Assembly: GCF_003726095.1 (NCBI RefSeq)
Contig: NZ_CP026031.1
Coordinates: 1 to 64,000 of the forward strand
Reading direction: 5' to 3'
DNA length: 64,000 nucleotides
Source of the DNA: Niallia circulans
GTDB lineage: Bacteria; Bacillota; Bacilli; Bacillales; Cytobacillaceae
Shown: piece after piece, positions 8,048 through 17,356 of the stretch
Layout: every line of letters starts with the position of its first letter
How positions within the stretch are numbered: position 1 is the first letter of the stretch
Program-made: the position numbers and the translations under genes
Notes under the pieces: model-generated
Seen by the model: the letters and a program-made list of their open reading frames with translations, nothing else
Told to the model about the DNA's origin: nothing
The model's database searches: none

Positions 8048-9287
8048 TTTTTGGGTTATCTTATTTCATACCTTTTTAAGTAAGTTCAAAACGAAATCAT
8101 TTCTAATTACAACGGCTATTACCTTAATATTTGTGGTTGCACTAACAAATATTACTACGATTATCGATACTTTTTCTAGTGATGAAGGAAAGACGGAAGT
8201 AGCCGTAATTGATCAAAGCAACTCTTTATTACCAGCAATTCAAGAGGCAACAGAGACGTTAAATGAAGATTTAAAATTAGTTGCTTATAAGGACAGTGAA
8301 GAAGCAGCAAAACAAGAAGTGGAAGAAGGAAATTATAGTGGTTTACTAATAGTGAATATGGATGAAAGTAAATTACCTATAGCGACTTATTATACCATGG
8401 ATATTGCAGAAACAACTGTTTCCGATAATATTACCAATAGTATTCAAATGGTTAAAAGTCAATTAGCAGCGAATCAACTCAATTTAACGAATGAGCAGCT
8501 TACGAAATTGAATGAACCCGTTGCATTTGAAAAAATTGCTCTTGAGAAAGATGCAAAGACAGAAGAAGAATTAAACCAGGCTAGAGGGTTAGTTTATGTT
8601 CTCTTATTCTTAATATACTTTGCCGTTATCCTATATGCCAATATGATAGCGACAGAAGTGGCGACTGAAAAATCCTCACGAGTAATGGAAATTTTAATTT
8701 CAAGTGTATCTCCAATTAAGCATATGTTTGCCAAAATTCTGGGAATCGGCTTATTAAGCTTAACTCAGCTGGCGATTTTGATGCTTGTAGGTTATTTTTC
8801 ATTAACTAACAATGATAGCCTAGGTTCGATGGAAGGATTCTTCGGATTTAGCGAAGTGCCTGTAAGTACCATTATCTATGCGGCGATCTTCTTTATTTTA
8901 GGTTATTTCCTATATGCTACTCTGGCTGCATTGCTAGGTTCGCTTGTAAGTAGAATTGAAGATGTGCAGCAAATGATTACGCCAATGACATTATTAATTG
9001 TGGCCGGATTTATGATTGCGATGTTCGGATTAAGCGCACCTGATACCACTTTTGTAACAATTACATCTTATATCCCATTCTTTACACCTATGCTTATGTT
9101 TATGAGAGTAGGAATGCTGAATTTGCCAGTTTGGGAACCTATTTTAGGAATTGTTGTTTTAGTGGCAACCATTATGATTCTCGCTATTTTTGGTGCAAGA
9201 GTATATAAAGGCGGCGTCCTTATGTACGGAAAATCTAACTCTTATAAAGATATTAAAAAAGCCCTGCAGCTAACGAAAAAAGAATAA
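8040..9287 (+). CDS. yhaP: ABC-2 type transporter permease YhaP
   Basis: A 415-residue permease with one N-terminal membrane segment, a large extracytoplasmic domain (about residues 45-180), and five to six C-terminal membrane segments containing the ABC-2 signature ATEVATEKSSRVMEILISSVSP. It is the NatB/YhaP type that pairs with the upstream ATPase. The TTG at 8040 is chosen because GGTAGG lies eight bases before it and the product then begins MNSFWVILFHTFLSK, like B. subtilis YhaP; a GTG three codons earlier is too close to its ribosome site. The exported substrate is unknown. Confidence 0.85.
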   Translation: MNSFWVILFHTFLSKFKTKSFLITTAITLIFVVALTNITTIIDTFSSDEGKTEVAVIDQSNSLLPAIQEATETLNEDLKLVAYKDSEEAAKQEVEEGNYSGLLIVNMDESKLPIATYYTMDIAETTVSDNITNSIQMVKSQLAANQLNLTNEQLTKLNEPVAFEKIALEKDAKTEEELNQARGLVYVLLFLIYFAVILYANMIATEVATEKSSRVMEILISSVSPIKHMFAKILGIGLLSLTQLAILMLVGYFSLTNNDSLGSMEGFFGFSEVPVSTIIYAAIFFILGYFLYATLAALLGSLVSRIEDVQQMITPMTLLIVAGFMIAMFGLSAPDTTFVTITSYIPFFTPMLMFMRVGMLNLPVWEPILGIVVLVATIMILAIFGARVYKGGVLMYGKSNSYKDIKKALQLTKKE

Positions 9288-9292
9288 TTCGG

Positions 9293-9323
9293 AAAATGCC
9301 TCATAATAAGTGAGGCATTTTTT
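9293..9323 (+). terminator. Terminator of yhaQP
   Basis: AAATGCCTCA/TGAGGCATTT, a perfect 10-bp stem with a TAATAAG loop, ends in six T residues. Confidence 0.85.
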
Positions 9324-9351
9324 ATGTTCCAAAACAAGCTGCAAAAGGATA

Positions 9352-9365
9352 AGAACGTGCATTCG
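9352..9365. promoter_or_regulatory. LexA (DinR)-like box upstream of yhaO
   Basis: AGAACGTGCATTCG, or CGAATGCACGTTCT on the other strand, fits the Bacillus SOS consensus CGAAC-N4-GTTCG with CGAAT in one half and one mismatch at the outer edge. It lies 50 bases before yhaO, overlapping the probable -35 of a promoter with -10 TAGAAT. From memory the B. subtilis yhaONM operon belongs to the LexA regulon, which agrees. Confidence 0.6.
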
Positions 9366-9414
9366 TATTTTTTGCATGGTAGAATAGAAGCAAATAGTTT
9401 TAGGACGTGAGAGT

Positions 9415-10626
9415 ATGGAAATATCCTTTATACATTGTGCAGATTTACATTTAGACAGTCCGATGGTTGGGTTGAAGAATTTGCCCGTAACAATACATAA
9501 CAAACTAAAAGAAAGCACGTTTACTGCATTTAAAAAGGTTATTGATGCAGCCATCAGCAAAAAGGTAGACTTTATAATTATTGCTGGAGATATATACGAT
9601 GGGGAAGATAGAAGTATAAAAGCGCAAATTCGCTTCCGAAATGAAATGCTGCGCTTAGAGGAAAATCAAATTGAAGTGTATCTGATACATGGAAATCATG
9701 ATCATTTAAATGGAAGCTGGGTACAAATAGAACTTCCTCCTAATGTTCATGTTTTTCCATCGATGGTAACAGTAAAAAAATATGTGAAAAATAATTTATC
9801 GGTGAATCTTTATGGATTTAGTTATGAAACAAGACATATTAAAGAGCGAAGAATTGTTGAATACGAACGAAGCGGTGAGGCAAATTTTCATGTTGGAATT
9901 CTGCATGGCAATTTAGAGGGCTCGACTGAACATAGCGCCTATGCTCCTTTTCAAGTAAAGGATTTACTTGCTAAGAAAATGGATTATTGGGCCCTAGGAC
10001 ATATCCATAAACGGGAAATTTTAGAGTCTGTGCCTCCGATTGTCTATCCAGGAAACATTCAAGGACGACATAAAAAGGAAACAGAAGTAAAGGGATGCTA
10101 TTATGTGGAACTAAGGGATGAGGATGCCAGTTTAGAATTTATTCCAACCTCTGAAGTAATTTGGGAAACAGTGAAAATAGATGCCAGTTTTGTCCATACA
10201 TTTGATGATTTATACAAGCTCTGTCGAAAAGAAATGGATGCAGTTGGAGATAGGAAATATTCTTACCTTATATCACTAGAGATAGAGAAATTGCGTTTAC
10301 AAGACTCTTTTCTAGCTTCTGATTTATTGGAGATCCTTCAGCAAGATGAGGTAGATGAGGACTCCTTTGTCTGGGTTAATTCGATAAAAGTACAGGAAAA
10401 TACAGAATGGTTAAAAGAGAATTTGTTAAGGGAATCGGCATTTTATGAAGAACTATTTGCTGTAACAAAGGATTTCGAACTAGTGAATGAAGCAGTTGCA
10501 CCTTTATTTCAGCATCCAAAGGCCCATCGCTTTTTAGAAGAGCTTACAGCTGAAGAAAAACAAGAATTAGCGGAAGAGGCAGAAGATTTACTGCTGACAA
10601 TGCTGGTGAAGAGGGGAGGCAACTAA
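9415..10626 (+). CDS. yhaO: DNA repair metallophosphoesterase YhaO (SbcD/Mre11-like)
   Basis: A 403-residue Mre11/SbcD-type nuclease subunit. Metal-binding motifs are in order: HCADLHLDS (D10, H12), AGDIYDG (D59), HGNHDH (residues 92-97) and LGHIHKRE with the final histidines. The C-terminal third would bind the ATPase partner. The stop is separated from yhaN by one base, the usual arrangement of an SbcD/SbcC pair. A LexA-like box lies upstream, so damage induction is likely. The ATG follows ACGTGAGAGT, a moderate ribosome site. Confidence 0.9.
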   Translation: MEISFIHCADLHLDSPMVGLKNLPVTIHNKLKESTFTAFKKVIDAAISKKVDFIIIAGDIYDGEDRSIKAQIRFRNEMLRLEENQIEVYLIHGNHDHLNGSWVQIELPPNVHVFPSMVTVKKYVKNNLSVNLYGFSYETRHIKERRIVEYERSGEANFHVGILHGNLEGSTEHSAYAPFQVKDLLAKKMDYWALGHIHKREILESVPPIVYPGNIQGRHKKETEVKGCYYVELRDEDASLEFIPTSEVIWETVKIDASFVHTFDDLYKLCRKEMDAVGDRKYSYLISLEIEKLRLQDSFLASDLLEILQQDEVDEDSFVWVNSIKVQENTEWLKENLLRESAFYEELFAVTKDFELVNEAVAPLFQHPKAHRFLEELTAEEKQELAEEAEDLLLTMLVKRGGN

Positions 10627-10627
10627 T

Positions 10628-13624
10628 ATGGAATTAAAGAAAATAACGATTTACGGATATGGAAAGCTAGAAAATATAACGTTTTCCATTCACTCCCCTG
10701 TTCATGTGTTTTATGGCGAAAATGAGGCAGGAAAATCGACAATTATGAGTTTTATTCATAGCATCTTATTCGGATTCCCCACAAAACAGCAGACGGAATT
10801 ACGCTATGAGCCAAAGCTGCAGCATAAATATGGCGGGAAATTAGACATCTATTTTCCAAAATTCGGATTAACAACAATCGAACGCGTAAAAGGAAAAGCT
10901 ACAGGGGATGTGACAGTTACTTTAGCGGATGGAAGAAGAGGACAAGAGGAGCTTCTAGATGAACTATTAGCAGGAATCGATAAAGCTCTCTATCAATCAA
11001 TCTTTTCTTTTAATTTACATGGATTGCAAAATGTCCAGCAATTAAGAGGAGAAGAGCTGGGGCGCTTTTTATTTTCCACTGGCGCTGTCGGATCTGACCG
11101 CTTATTGAAAGTAGAAAATGAGCTGCAGAAGGAACTAGATGTACGCTACAAGCCTAGCGGGAAGAAGCCTGTCCTTAATGAAAAACTGCAAGTTTTACGA
11201 GATAAGCATAGCCAATTAAAAAGTGCAGAGAAGGATAATAATCAATATGAACAATTACTTGCAAAGAAAAGAAAGATTGAACAAGAGAGACAACTGACAG
11301 AAGCAGAGTTAAAAAAAGAAGAGCATGAAAAATGGTTATTGGAAGAATGGATTAAAATTAGAGGGATGGTACGTGAGCAGGAATTGTTAGAGCAAAAATT
11401 AGCTACCTGCAAAGACTTCAATTTTCCTCAAAATGGATTAATGAGATGGGAAGCCTTGAAGGAGAAATTGCTTTCTGTAGAAGCTGAAATTCGGCATATA
11501 GAAGCACGGATGGAAGAAATGGAACAAGAAATAGCAAGCATTCCTATACAGGAAGAACTTCTTATCGCTGAAAATAATATCTTACTTGCTGTTGAAAAGT
11601 TCCCCGTATATGAACAATTACAAAATCGGCAGACGCAAGTTGAAAATCAAGTTAAAAAGATAGAAGAAGATATTGATAGTTTAAAGAGTAAATTGCATTT
11701 ACCGATTGAAGAGAAAATGTTATTGAAGGAAAGTAATACAAGCATCTTTTTAAAAGAGCAATGTGCACAAGCTGCTTCTAAGCAACGGAGATTAAAAGAG
11801 CAGAAAGAAGAGCTTGACGAGCGGCTAAAGGCTGAGCAAACAGCTTTAGAATCCTTAGAAGAGGCAGTGAAGGAGAATAAGCAGAGGCTCTTGCCAAAAG
11901 AAGAAAGAGCTAGATTAGAAGAACGTATAAATGCAGATCATCAATATAGCTGGAACAAGGAAAAAGCAGATTTACTTTCTAGAGAAATAAATCAACTGGA
12001 AGATCAGAGGAAGTTAGAAGAGAAACGCATGAAGCATAATACAATGATAACTAGTGTTTTAACGGTGTTTCTTCTACTGGCTGGAGCGGGAGCTTTGTTT
12101 TTTGAGCAATGGTTCATAACCCTTATTTGCTTTGTTGTATGTGTTGTTTATGTGTTGTTTTTCCTGTCTGGAAGAAAACTAGCTAAAAATGAAATCAGCA
12201 AAAAAGAGAAGAGATTAGTACTTATTAAGGAAGAACGTACTCAGTTAGTCGAAAGCTTTGAAAAGGGACAAGGCATTTCTCGTTATGAAGCTCAGAAGTT
12301 TGAAGAGGATACGACGAGAAGAGAGAAATTCACACAACTCCAATTTAAATTGGAGCAGCAAAATGAAAGCTATGAGAGGGTATTAGAGGCATTTGAAAAG
12401 TGGGAAGGGGATTTTCTTTCCCATCAGAAGTTGTTAAGACAATTGGCTAATGAACTGAACATTCCATATGAACTAGCGACACAACAAATATATGATGCCT
12501 TTTTATTAATTGAAGAATGGAAAGGAAAAGATAGAGAAAGAAATTCCTATCATCAAGAATTGGAGGAGATTCATCGAGAGAGTGAGGAAATTATTAGCAA
12601 AATCAGCTATTTCTTCAGAACTTTTATAGGAGATGAGAAAGATACAATTGCTAATATGTGCTACCGTTTAAAAACGACACTAAAGGAAGAAAAAAAGAAA
12701 ACGGATCGAAAAGAAGCATTACGGACAAAGCAAACAGAACTATCAGAGGATCTGGATAAATACCAAACAGAATATAATCGCTATGCAGAAGAAAAGGCTG
12801 CGCTATTTTCCTTTGCAGATGTTACGGATGAAGAGGCATTTCGTGAAAAGGCCACCTTGGAAATGGAGAGAGCTAAATATAAAGAAAGACTTGCTGCGAT
12901 TAACGTTCAATTAGAAATGACTAATATAGCAAAAGAGCATATTTCATTGTATCAACAAATTCTAAATCCTGAGCTGCAATTAGAGGAAAAGAAAAAGCGG
13001 ATGGATAAATTAGCTTCTCGCTTACAGGAACTCGTAGAAGAGGCAGCGGCAACTAACTTTACCATTTCTAGAATTGAAGGCGGAGGGACATATACAGATT
13101 TATTACATTCCTTTAAACAAGCTCAGTCGGAATTTAAGGAAGATGTGAAAGAATGGGCAAAGTTTGCTATAGCAAAACAGCTGTTAGCGAAAACCGTTGA
13201 ACAATATAAACAAAAACAGCTGCCCGCTATGCTGCAAAAGGCAGAGGAAAATCTCGCTTTTCTAACGGAAGGGAAATATATTCGGATTGTTCCCAAGGAG
13301 GAAGGAGCTGGGTTTTTAGTAGAGAGTCAGCATCATCTTTTTTATGAAGCGAAGGAATTAAGCCAGGGAACGACTGAACAGCTTTACTTATCCATTCGCA
13401 TTGCTTTGGCACAAACATTTTATAAAAGCTTTTGTTTTCCGTTTATTATTGATGACAGCTTCGTTAATTTTGATGAAAAACGTACAGAAAAAGTGATCCA
13501 ATTACTAAAGAATTGTAAGCAAAATCAGCTGATTTTCTTTACTTGTCACCGTCATCTACTAAAATATTTTCCCGATGAAAGCTTGCATGTATTACCAGCA
13601 GAGGAAAGAGAAACAAGCTTATAA
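10628..13624 (+). CDS. yhaN: SMC/Rad50-like ATPase YhaN
   Basis: A 998-residue protein with an N-terminal Walker A GENEAGKS (residues 30-37), long coiled coils on both sides of the middle, and C-terminal signature and Walker B parts (ELSQGTTEQLYLSIR and FIIDDSFVNFDEKR). It differs from classic SbcC in having a hydrophobic hairpin of two membrane-spanning segments at about residues 472-515 between the coils, as B. subtilis YhaN does, which suggests membrane anchoring. It should form an ATP-driven nuclease complex with YhaO. Confidence 0.88.
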   Translation: MELKKITIYGYGKLENITFSIHSPVHVFYGENEAGKSTIMSFIHSILFGFPTKQQTELRYEPKLQHKYGGKLDIYFPKFGLTTIERVKGKATGDVTVTLADGRRGQEELLDELLAGIDKALYQSIFSFNLHGLQNVQQLRGEELGRFLFSTGAVGSDRLLKVENELQKELDVRYKPSGKKPVLNEKLQVLRDKHSQLKSAEKDNNQYEQLLAKKRKIEQERQLTEAELKKEEHEKWLLEEWIKIRGMVREQELLEQKLATCKDFNFPQNGLMRWEALKEKLLSVEAEIRHIEARMEEMEQEIASIPIQEELLIAENNILLAVEKFPVYEQLQNRQTQVENQVKKIEEDIDSLKSKLHLPIEEKMLLKESNTSIFLKEQCAQAASKQRRLKEQKEELDERLKAEQTALESLEEAVKENKQRLLPKEERARLEERINADHQYSWNKEKADLLSREINQLEDQRKLEEKRMKHNTMITSVLTVFLLLAGAGALFFEQWFITLICFVVCVVYVLFFLSGRKLAKNEISKKEKRLVLIKEERTQLVESFEKGQGISRYEAQKFEEDTTRREKFTQLQFKLEQQNESYERVLEAFEKWEGDFLSHQKLLRQLANELNIPYELATQQIYDAFLLIEEWKGKDRERNSYHQELEEIHRESEEIISKISYFFRTFIGDEKDTIANMCYRLKTTLKEEKKKTDRKEALRTKQTELSEDLDKYQTEYNRYAEEKAALFSFADVTDEEAFREKATLEMERAKYKERLAAINVQLEMTNIAKEHISLYQQILNPELQLEEKKKRMDKLASRLQELVEEAAATNFTISRIEGGGTYTDLLHSFKQAQSEFKEDVKEWAKFAIAKQLLAKTVEQYKQKQLPAMLQKAEENLAFLTEGKYIRIVPKEEGAGFLVESQHHLFYEAKELSQGTTEQLYLSIRIALAQTFYKSFCFPFIIDDSFVNFDEKRTEKVIQLLKNCKQNQLIFFTCHRHLLKYFPDESLHVLPAEERETSL

Positions 13625-13680
13625 AGTTGGAATGACTTCGTGCTATACTAAATAAAGAGAAAGATAAAGGAGAGAGTGAG

Positions 13681-14628
13681 TTGGAGAAAAAAGGAGTACT
13701 TCAATATGAAGTTGGGGAGCAATTTGAATCTTATTTATTAATAAAGAATGCAACAAAGGCTATTGCAAGTAACGGAAAACCGTTTATGACGCTTATTTTT
13801 CAAGATAAAAGTGGAGAAATTGAAGCAAAGCTTTGGGATGCTACAGAAATGGATGAGCAGAGCTATCGTCCGGAAACGATTGTAAAAGTGAATGGAGATA
13901 TTCAAAGTTATCGTGGAAAACTGCAATTAAGAATTCGCCAAATAAAGGTGGCAACAGGAGAAGAGGGCATTCGATTGGCTGATTTCCTTGAAACAGCGCC
14001 CCTAACTACAGATGAAATGTTAAGTAAAATCACACATTACATTTTTGAAATGCAGAATCCTAATATACAAAGAATTACAAGACATTTAGTAAAGAAACAT
14101 CAAGAGGCATTTTTACAATATCCAGCAGCAACGAAAAATCATCATGAATTTGTTTCTGGATTAGCGTATCATGTTGTTAGTATGCTTGATTTGGCGAAGG
14201 CGATTGCCTCTCTTTATCCGAGCTTGGATAAAGATTTGCTATATGGAGGAATCATTCTTCACGATCTTGGCAAAGTAATTGAATTATCTGGACCGATTTC
14301 TACTTCTTATACTTTGGAAGGGAATTTGCTTGGACATATTTCTATTATGATTAATGAAATAGGAAAAGCTGCAGATGAGTTAGGGATAAGAGGAGAAGAA
14401 GTAGTAATACTTCAACACTTAGTATTATCCCATCATGGGAAACCTGAATGGGGAAGCCCGAAAGCGCCGTTAATTAAAGAAGCGGAAATTTTACACTATA
14501 TTGATAATTTAGATGCCAAAATGAATATGCTAGATCGTGTGTTAGATAGAGTGAAACCAGGTGAATTTACGGAAAGAGTATTTCCGTTGGAAAATCGTTC
14601 TTTCTATAAGCCGACATTCCATAAATAA
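13681..14628 (+). CDS. yhaM: 3'-5' exoribonuclease YhaM
   Basis: A 315-residue protein with an N-terminal OB-fold nucleic-acid-binding domain (about residues 10-90; [21 protein letters not shown]) and a C-terminal HD hydrolase domain. HD residues are H154 in [13 protein letters not shown]194-D195 in HDLGK, and the [11 protein letters not shown] histidines. It matches B. subtilis YhaM, a Mn-dependent 3'-5' exonuclease acting on RNA and single-stranded DNA. The TTG start follows AAAGGAGAGAG. It is third in the yhaO-yhaN-yhaM cluster. Confidence 0.92.
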   Translation: MEKKGVLQYEVGEQFESYLLIKNATKAIASNGKPFMTLIFQDKSGEIEAKLWDATEMDEQSYRPETIVKVNGDIQSYRGKLQLRIRQIKVATGEEGIRLADFLETAPLTTDEMLSKITHYIFEMQNPNIQRITRHLVKKHQEAFLQYPAATKNHHEFVSGLAYHVVSMLDLAKAIASLYPSLDKDLLYGGIILHDLGKVIELSGPISTSYTLEGNLLGHISIMINEIGKAADELGIRGEEVVILQHLVLSHHGKPEWGSPKAPLIKEAEILHYIDNLDAKMNMLDRVLDRVKPGEFTERVFPLENRSFYKPTFHK

Positions 14629-14632
14629 AACT

Positions 14633-14666
14633 AAGGAGGAGTTCCCATGGGGTTCTCTTCCTTTTT
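14633..14666 (+). terminator. Terminator of yhaONM
   Basis: AAGGAGGAG pairs with CTCTTCCTT (one G-T wobble), ending in five T residues, right after the yhaM stop. Confidence 0.7.
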
Positions 14667-14787
14667 GTGTTTTGAGGGGCTAATATACTTAACTTCCAGC
14701 TAGATAATTACGTTCAAGGGAATAATCTAGTTTTTCTAGCATAGGATGAAATAAAAGATAGAAATTACTAGAAAGGGGAAGTTTTCA

Positions 14788-14982
14788 ATGTTAGGAATTC
14801 CACTTTGGGTTATTTTTGTATTAGGAGGAATTGCGATTAGTGCCTTTATGGCTGTTAAAACCGGGAAAGAGGATAGAGCGGCAGAAAATGAAATAATTGA
14901 ACGAGAAGGAGAGGTTTATATGAAAAGGCTGGAAGAAGAGAAAAAACGTAGAGATGGGGAAGAAAGAGTGTATGAGAATTAA
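14788..14982 (+). CDS. yhaL: Sporulation-associated small membrane protein YhaL
   Basis: A 64-residue protein with one N-terminal membrane segment (residues 4-23, IPLWVIFVLGGIAISAFMAV) and a charged tail containing IEREGEVYMKRLEEEKKRR. The tail and position after yhaM match B. subtilis YhaL, a sigma-F-controlled protein of unknown mechanism. The start has GAAAGGGGAAG. In B. subtilis prsA follows; it is absent here. Confidence 0.75.
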   Translation: MLGIPLWVIFVLGGIAISAFMAVKTGKEDRAAENEIIEREGEVYMKRLEEEKKRRDGEERVYEN

Positions 14983-15703
14983 ATAGGTGCTTAGATATTT
15001 CAGAAGTGTAGAAATAGAGAAGATTAGTGCAGGCTTTTAGAGAAAGCGGCTTGAATGCTCCAAAAAAACTTCAAATAGCGTTTAGAAAACTCGGCCACTA
15101 TTATGTGACTTGTTTTATCTAATTTTCAATGTCAGGAAACAGGACATCAGCCTTATGGAAATTGAAAGAAGATAGGCGAGCATATAACAGTCTGAAAAGG
15201 CCAGAAGAGGTATTTTTTAATATCACAAAGGATGAAATGTATAAGATTCCTTCCTAACTAGTGTTTCGTGTAGGGGAGTGAATTTTATAGATAAGATCCT
15301 TTGTTTTTTTTGCTAATCTAGCCCCTATCTTTTTGCTCTTACTATCCCTATAAAAAAATGGGTATATGTCCTGTTCCGAAATTAGGGCAAATACATATGA
15401 TAAATTGAGCTTGAAAAAGAGCTCTAAAGAATTCGCTCTTAGCAAATTCAGAGGGTTGTTACGGTTTATAGAGAAAAAAAGACAATAAGAATGATGGACT
15501 ATTCATAATAATGCTCCTAACAGCAATGTCTTTTATTTAGATCTAGCTTCTTAATATGTGACCAATAGGGCTTAGTGTGATTTTATATGTGCAAACATTA
15601 TTGGGCATGAAAGGATATTAGCTATCAAATAAAAGAAAGAAAAAGAACCGAAACACCATGAAATGAATGAACAAATGGTAGCAACCTTAAAGGAGGTGTT
15701 ACT
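14983..15703. other. Gene-poor 720-bp gap with a possible decayed reading frame
   Basis: No intact gene is convincing here. On the plus strand one frame reads protein-like from about 15027 to 15258 (ESGLNAPKKLQIAFRKLGHY, then after one TAA, SALWKLKEDRRAYNSLKRPE), which could be the relic of a decayed gene of unknown family. The minus-strand frame at 15254-15445 has a TTG start without ribosome site and looks like chance. AAAAGACAAT at about 15478 and AATGTCTTTT at about 15525 form a loose inverted repeat. B. subtilis has prsA in this place. Confidence 0.35.
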
Positions 15704-15787
15704 ATGGGTAACGTTTACGGCGGAGGTTTTGCTTTAATCGTTGTATTGTTTATCTTATTAGTTATCGTTGGCGCTGCATGGCTGTAA
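15704..15787 (+). CDS. YjcZ family sporulation microprotein, copy 1
   Basis: A 27-residue protein, MGNVYGGGFALIVVLFILL then VIVGAAWL, preceded by a near-perfect AAAGGAGGTG site seven bases from the ATG. The glycine-rich head and single hydrophobic helix ending VGAAW are the hallmark of YjcZ/YhaM-adjacent tiny spore membrane proteins. Members are sporulation-expressed; the function is unknown. A closely similar second copy lies 90 bases downstream. Confidence 0.8.
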   Translation: MGNVYGGGFALIVVLFILLVIVGAAWL

Positions 15788-15877
15788 GCTATAAGCGTAT
15801 TAACGGCAATCTTACTAGGGAGGTTGCCTAATATGCGCCAAAACACAACTGGAACGATAAAGAGAGGAGGAATCTTC

Positions 15878-15967
15878 ATGTCTGGTGGAGGAGTTTACGG
15901 TGGAGGCTTTGCTTTATTAGTAGTACTATTCATCTTATTAGTAATCATCGGAGCAGCTTGGCTATAA
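15878..15967 (+). CDS. YjcZ family sporulation microprotein, copy 2
   Basis: A 29-residue paralogue of the preceding gene (MSGGGVYGGGFALLVVLFIL then LVIIGAAWL), with GAGAGGAGG before the ATG. The frame remains open for another 15 codons up to an ATG at 15833, which also has GGGAGG; the shorter start fits family members, which begin MSGGG or MGGG. A strong terminator follows, so the two copies probably form one transcript. Confidence 0.8.
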   Translation: MSGGGVYGGGFALLVVLFILLVIIGAAWL

Positions 15968-15990
15968 GTTGATCTGAAGAAATATAAAAA

Positions 15991-16039
15991 AGAAGCAGTG
16001 CGATAGTGGTTGCTTACCAACTATCACACTGCTTCTTTT
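15991..16039. terminator. Bidirectional terminator between YjcZ genes and a small minus-strand gene
   Basis: AGAAGCAGTGcGATAGT pairs with ACTATCaCACTGCTTCT (one internal mismatch) across a 12-base loop, with TTTT on the plus side and a run of A residues (T on the minus strand) on the other. It lies between convergent genes. Confidence 0.85.
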
Positions 16040-16051
16040 CTACATAGCTTG

Positions 16052-16231
16052 TTAAAAAAGAATATCTACATAGGAAGAAATCAACAAAATTGTAATAAGA
16101 ACATTTATTGTTCGAAAAACTTTTGGCTGCTTTTCTTCAGGAATTTCTTTTTGTAAGCATAAAGCATTTGTAAGTCTATTAATATTATATAAAATAAAAA
16201 TAGCTAAAATAATAAAAATGGAGATCATCAT
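16052..16231 (-). CDS. Small membrane protein, function unknown (59 aa)
   Basis: A 59-residue frame starting MMISIFIILAIFILYNINRL with an AAGGAGGGAATCA ribosome site immediately upstream. It has two predicted membrane helices (residues 3-17 and 42-58) flanking a short charged segment (LQKEIPEEKQPKVFR). The ribosome site, composition and terminator placement indicate a real gene. I do not recognise a family. It faces the YjcZ pair convergently. Confidence 0.65.
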   Translation of the reverse strand: MMISIFIILAIFILYNINRLTNALCLQKEIPEEKQPKVFRTINVLITILLISSYVDILF

Positions 16232-16450
16232 TGATTCCCTCCTTATAAGCGGAATTTATTGTATGTTATTTACATTATCAAATAAAAGGATAAAAAGATA
16301 GTATTATAAACTTTTTTAGATGTAAACTTGGAGATTTTGTTCTGGAAAGAACTTAGATGACTCCTTATAATCTATCAATAAGAAAGAATGATTAACATTC
16401 AATCTAGTTTTATATCATTATATGTGTGACGAAACAATAATAGAATCCTT

Positions 16451-17005
16451 TTACGATAATTCACTTACATTATTTATTAATATCTCAAATCCATCCTCAT
16501 TTTCTTCTACATAACAAGAGCGCGGAGAATGCCATAGATTTTTTATGCGAATAAAATCAGGAACACAAATCCCTGTATGATAAGCGAAAAGCATTAAAAA
16601 ATAATGAACATAACTTGTAAAAAGGAAACAAGATAGAAATAATACTCCACTAATGATCACAAATGGAATAATTAAAGCAAAGAGAAACTGCATTTTACCA
16701 ATCGGCTCTTTAACTTGAATATGAAGAATCGGTAAAAATTGTAAATGCTTAGTCCATGTTTTTTTAATTTTATCGCCTAAATGAAGCATTGGTAATAAAT
16801 GTAGTAGCTTGTGTAATGGATACATAAGTAAAAACATTGCCATAAATAGTAAAAAGTAATCGTCAGAAAGTTTGTTATGTGCAAAATAGCTTATAATTGG
16901 TACATATAGAAACAGAAAACAACCAATCATTGTCATAGTGGACAAAATAAATAGGCGCTGAGCTCCATATTTTTTATGGAAGTTGACAGTCTTCCAACAG
17001 TTCAT
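16451..17005 (-). CDS. DUF3267-like membrane protein
   Basis: A 184-residue protein with about four membrane segments (residues 18-40, 50-62, 105-130, 132-150). It resembles DUF3267 proteins, putative membrane zinc peptidases whose first motif is HExxH. Here that place reads H65-K-L-L-H69: both histidines are kept but the catalytic Glu is Lys, so peptidase activity is doubtful. The ATG at 17005 has GGAGGGTATTACC before it, better than the in-frame ATG five codons upstream. The family assignment is from pattern only. Confidence 0.6.
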   Translation of the reverse strand: MNCWKTVNFHKKYGAQRLFILSTMTMIGCFLFLYVPIISYFAHNKLSDDYFLLFMAMFLLMYPLHKLLHLLPMLHLGDKIKKTWTKHLQFLPILHIQVKEPIGKMQFLFALIIPFVIISGVLFLSCFLFTSYVHYFLMLFAYHTGICVPDFIRIKNLWHSPRSCYVEENEDGFEILINNVSELS

Positions 17006-17260
17006 GGTAATACCCTCCATAGGGAGAAATTTTTAGTTACTTGTGATGATACGTTCTTGCTTGAATAACTAATAATTGGAAGAATATCTTTTCTTGGCCT
17101 TATCTTGCGTTTTAGTCAAGCGAACTCACCTTGCTACTTTACGATGAATAGAGTAAAAAATCAATAGTCTCTTTATACAAATTTATGACATTTTTTATAT
17201 TTAGTAATTATAAGAAGAAGAAAACCTATTCTCTATGTATTTTTTGTTTGAATTTTCCGA

Positions 17261-17299
17261 AAAAAAGATAAGAAAGCAATCTGCCTTCTTATCTTTTTT
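17261..17299 (-). terminator. Terminator of scoC
   Basis: AAAAAAGATAAGAAaGCA pairs with TGCcTTCTTATCTTTTTT across a three-base loop; minus-strand T tail. The rest of the 17006-17356 gap is AT-rich with nothing else recognised. Confidence 0.85.
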
Positions 17300-17356
17300 A
17301 CCACCGGTCTAGATTGTCCCAAACCTGGAGTCCTATTCCCCAATTTAATATTATCT

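Noticed and set aside
15254..15445. 63-codon minus-strand frame in the yhaL-YjcZ gap
   Set aside because: TTG start without ribosome site, no recognisable domain, AT-rich chance frame.
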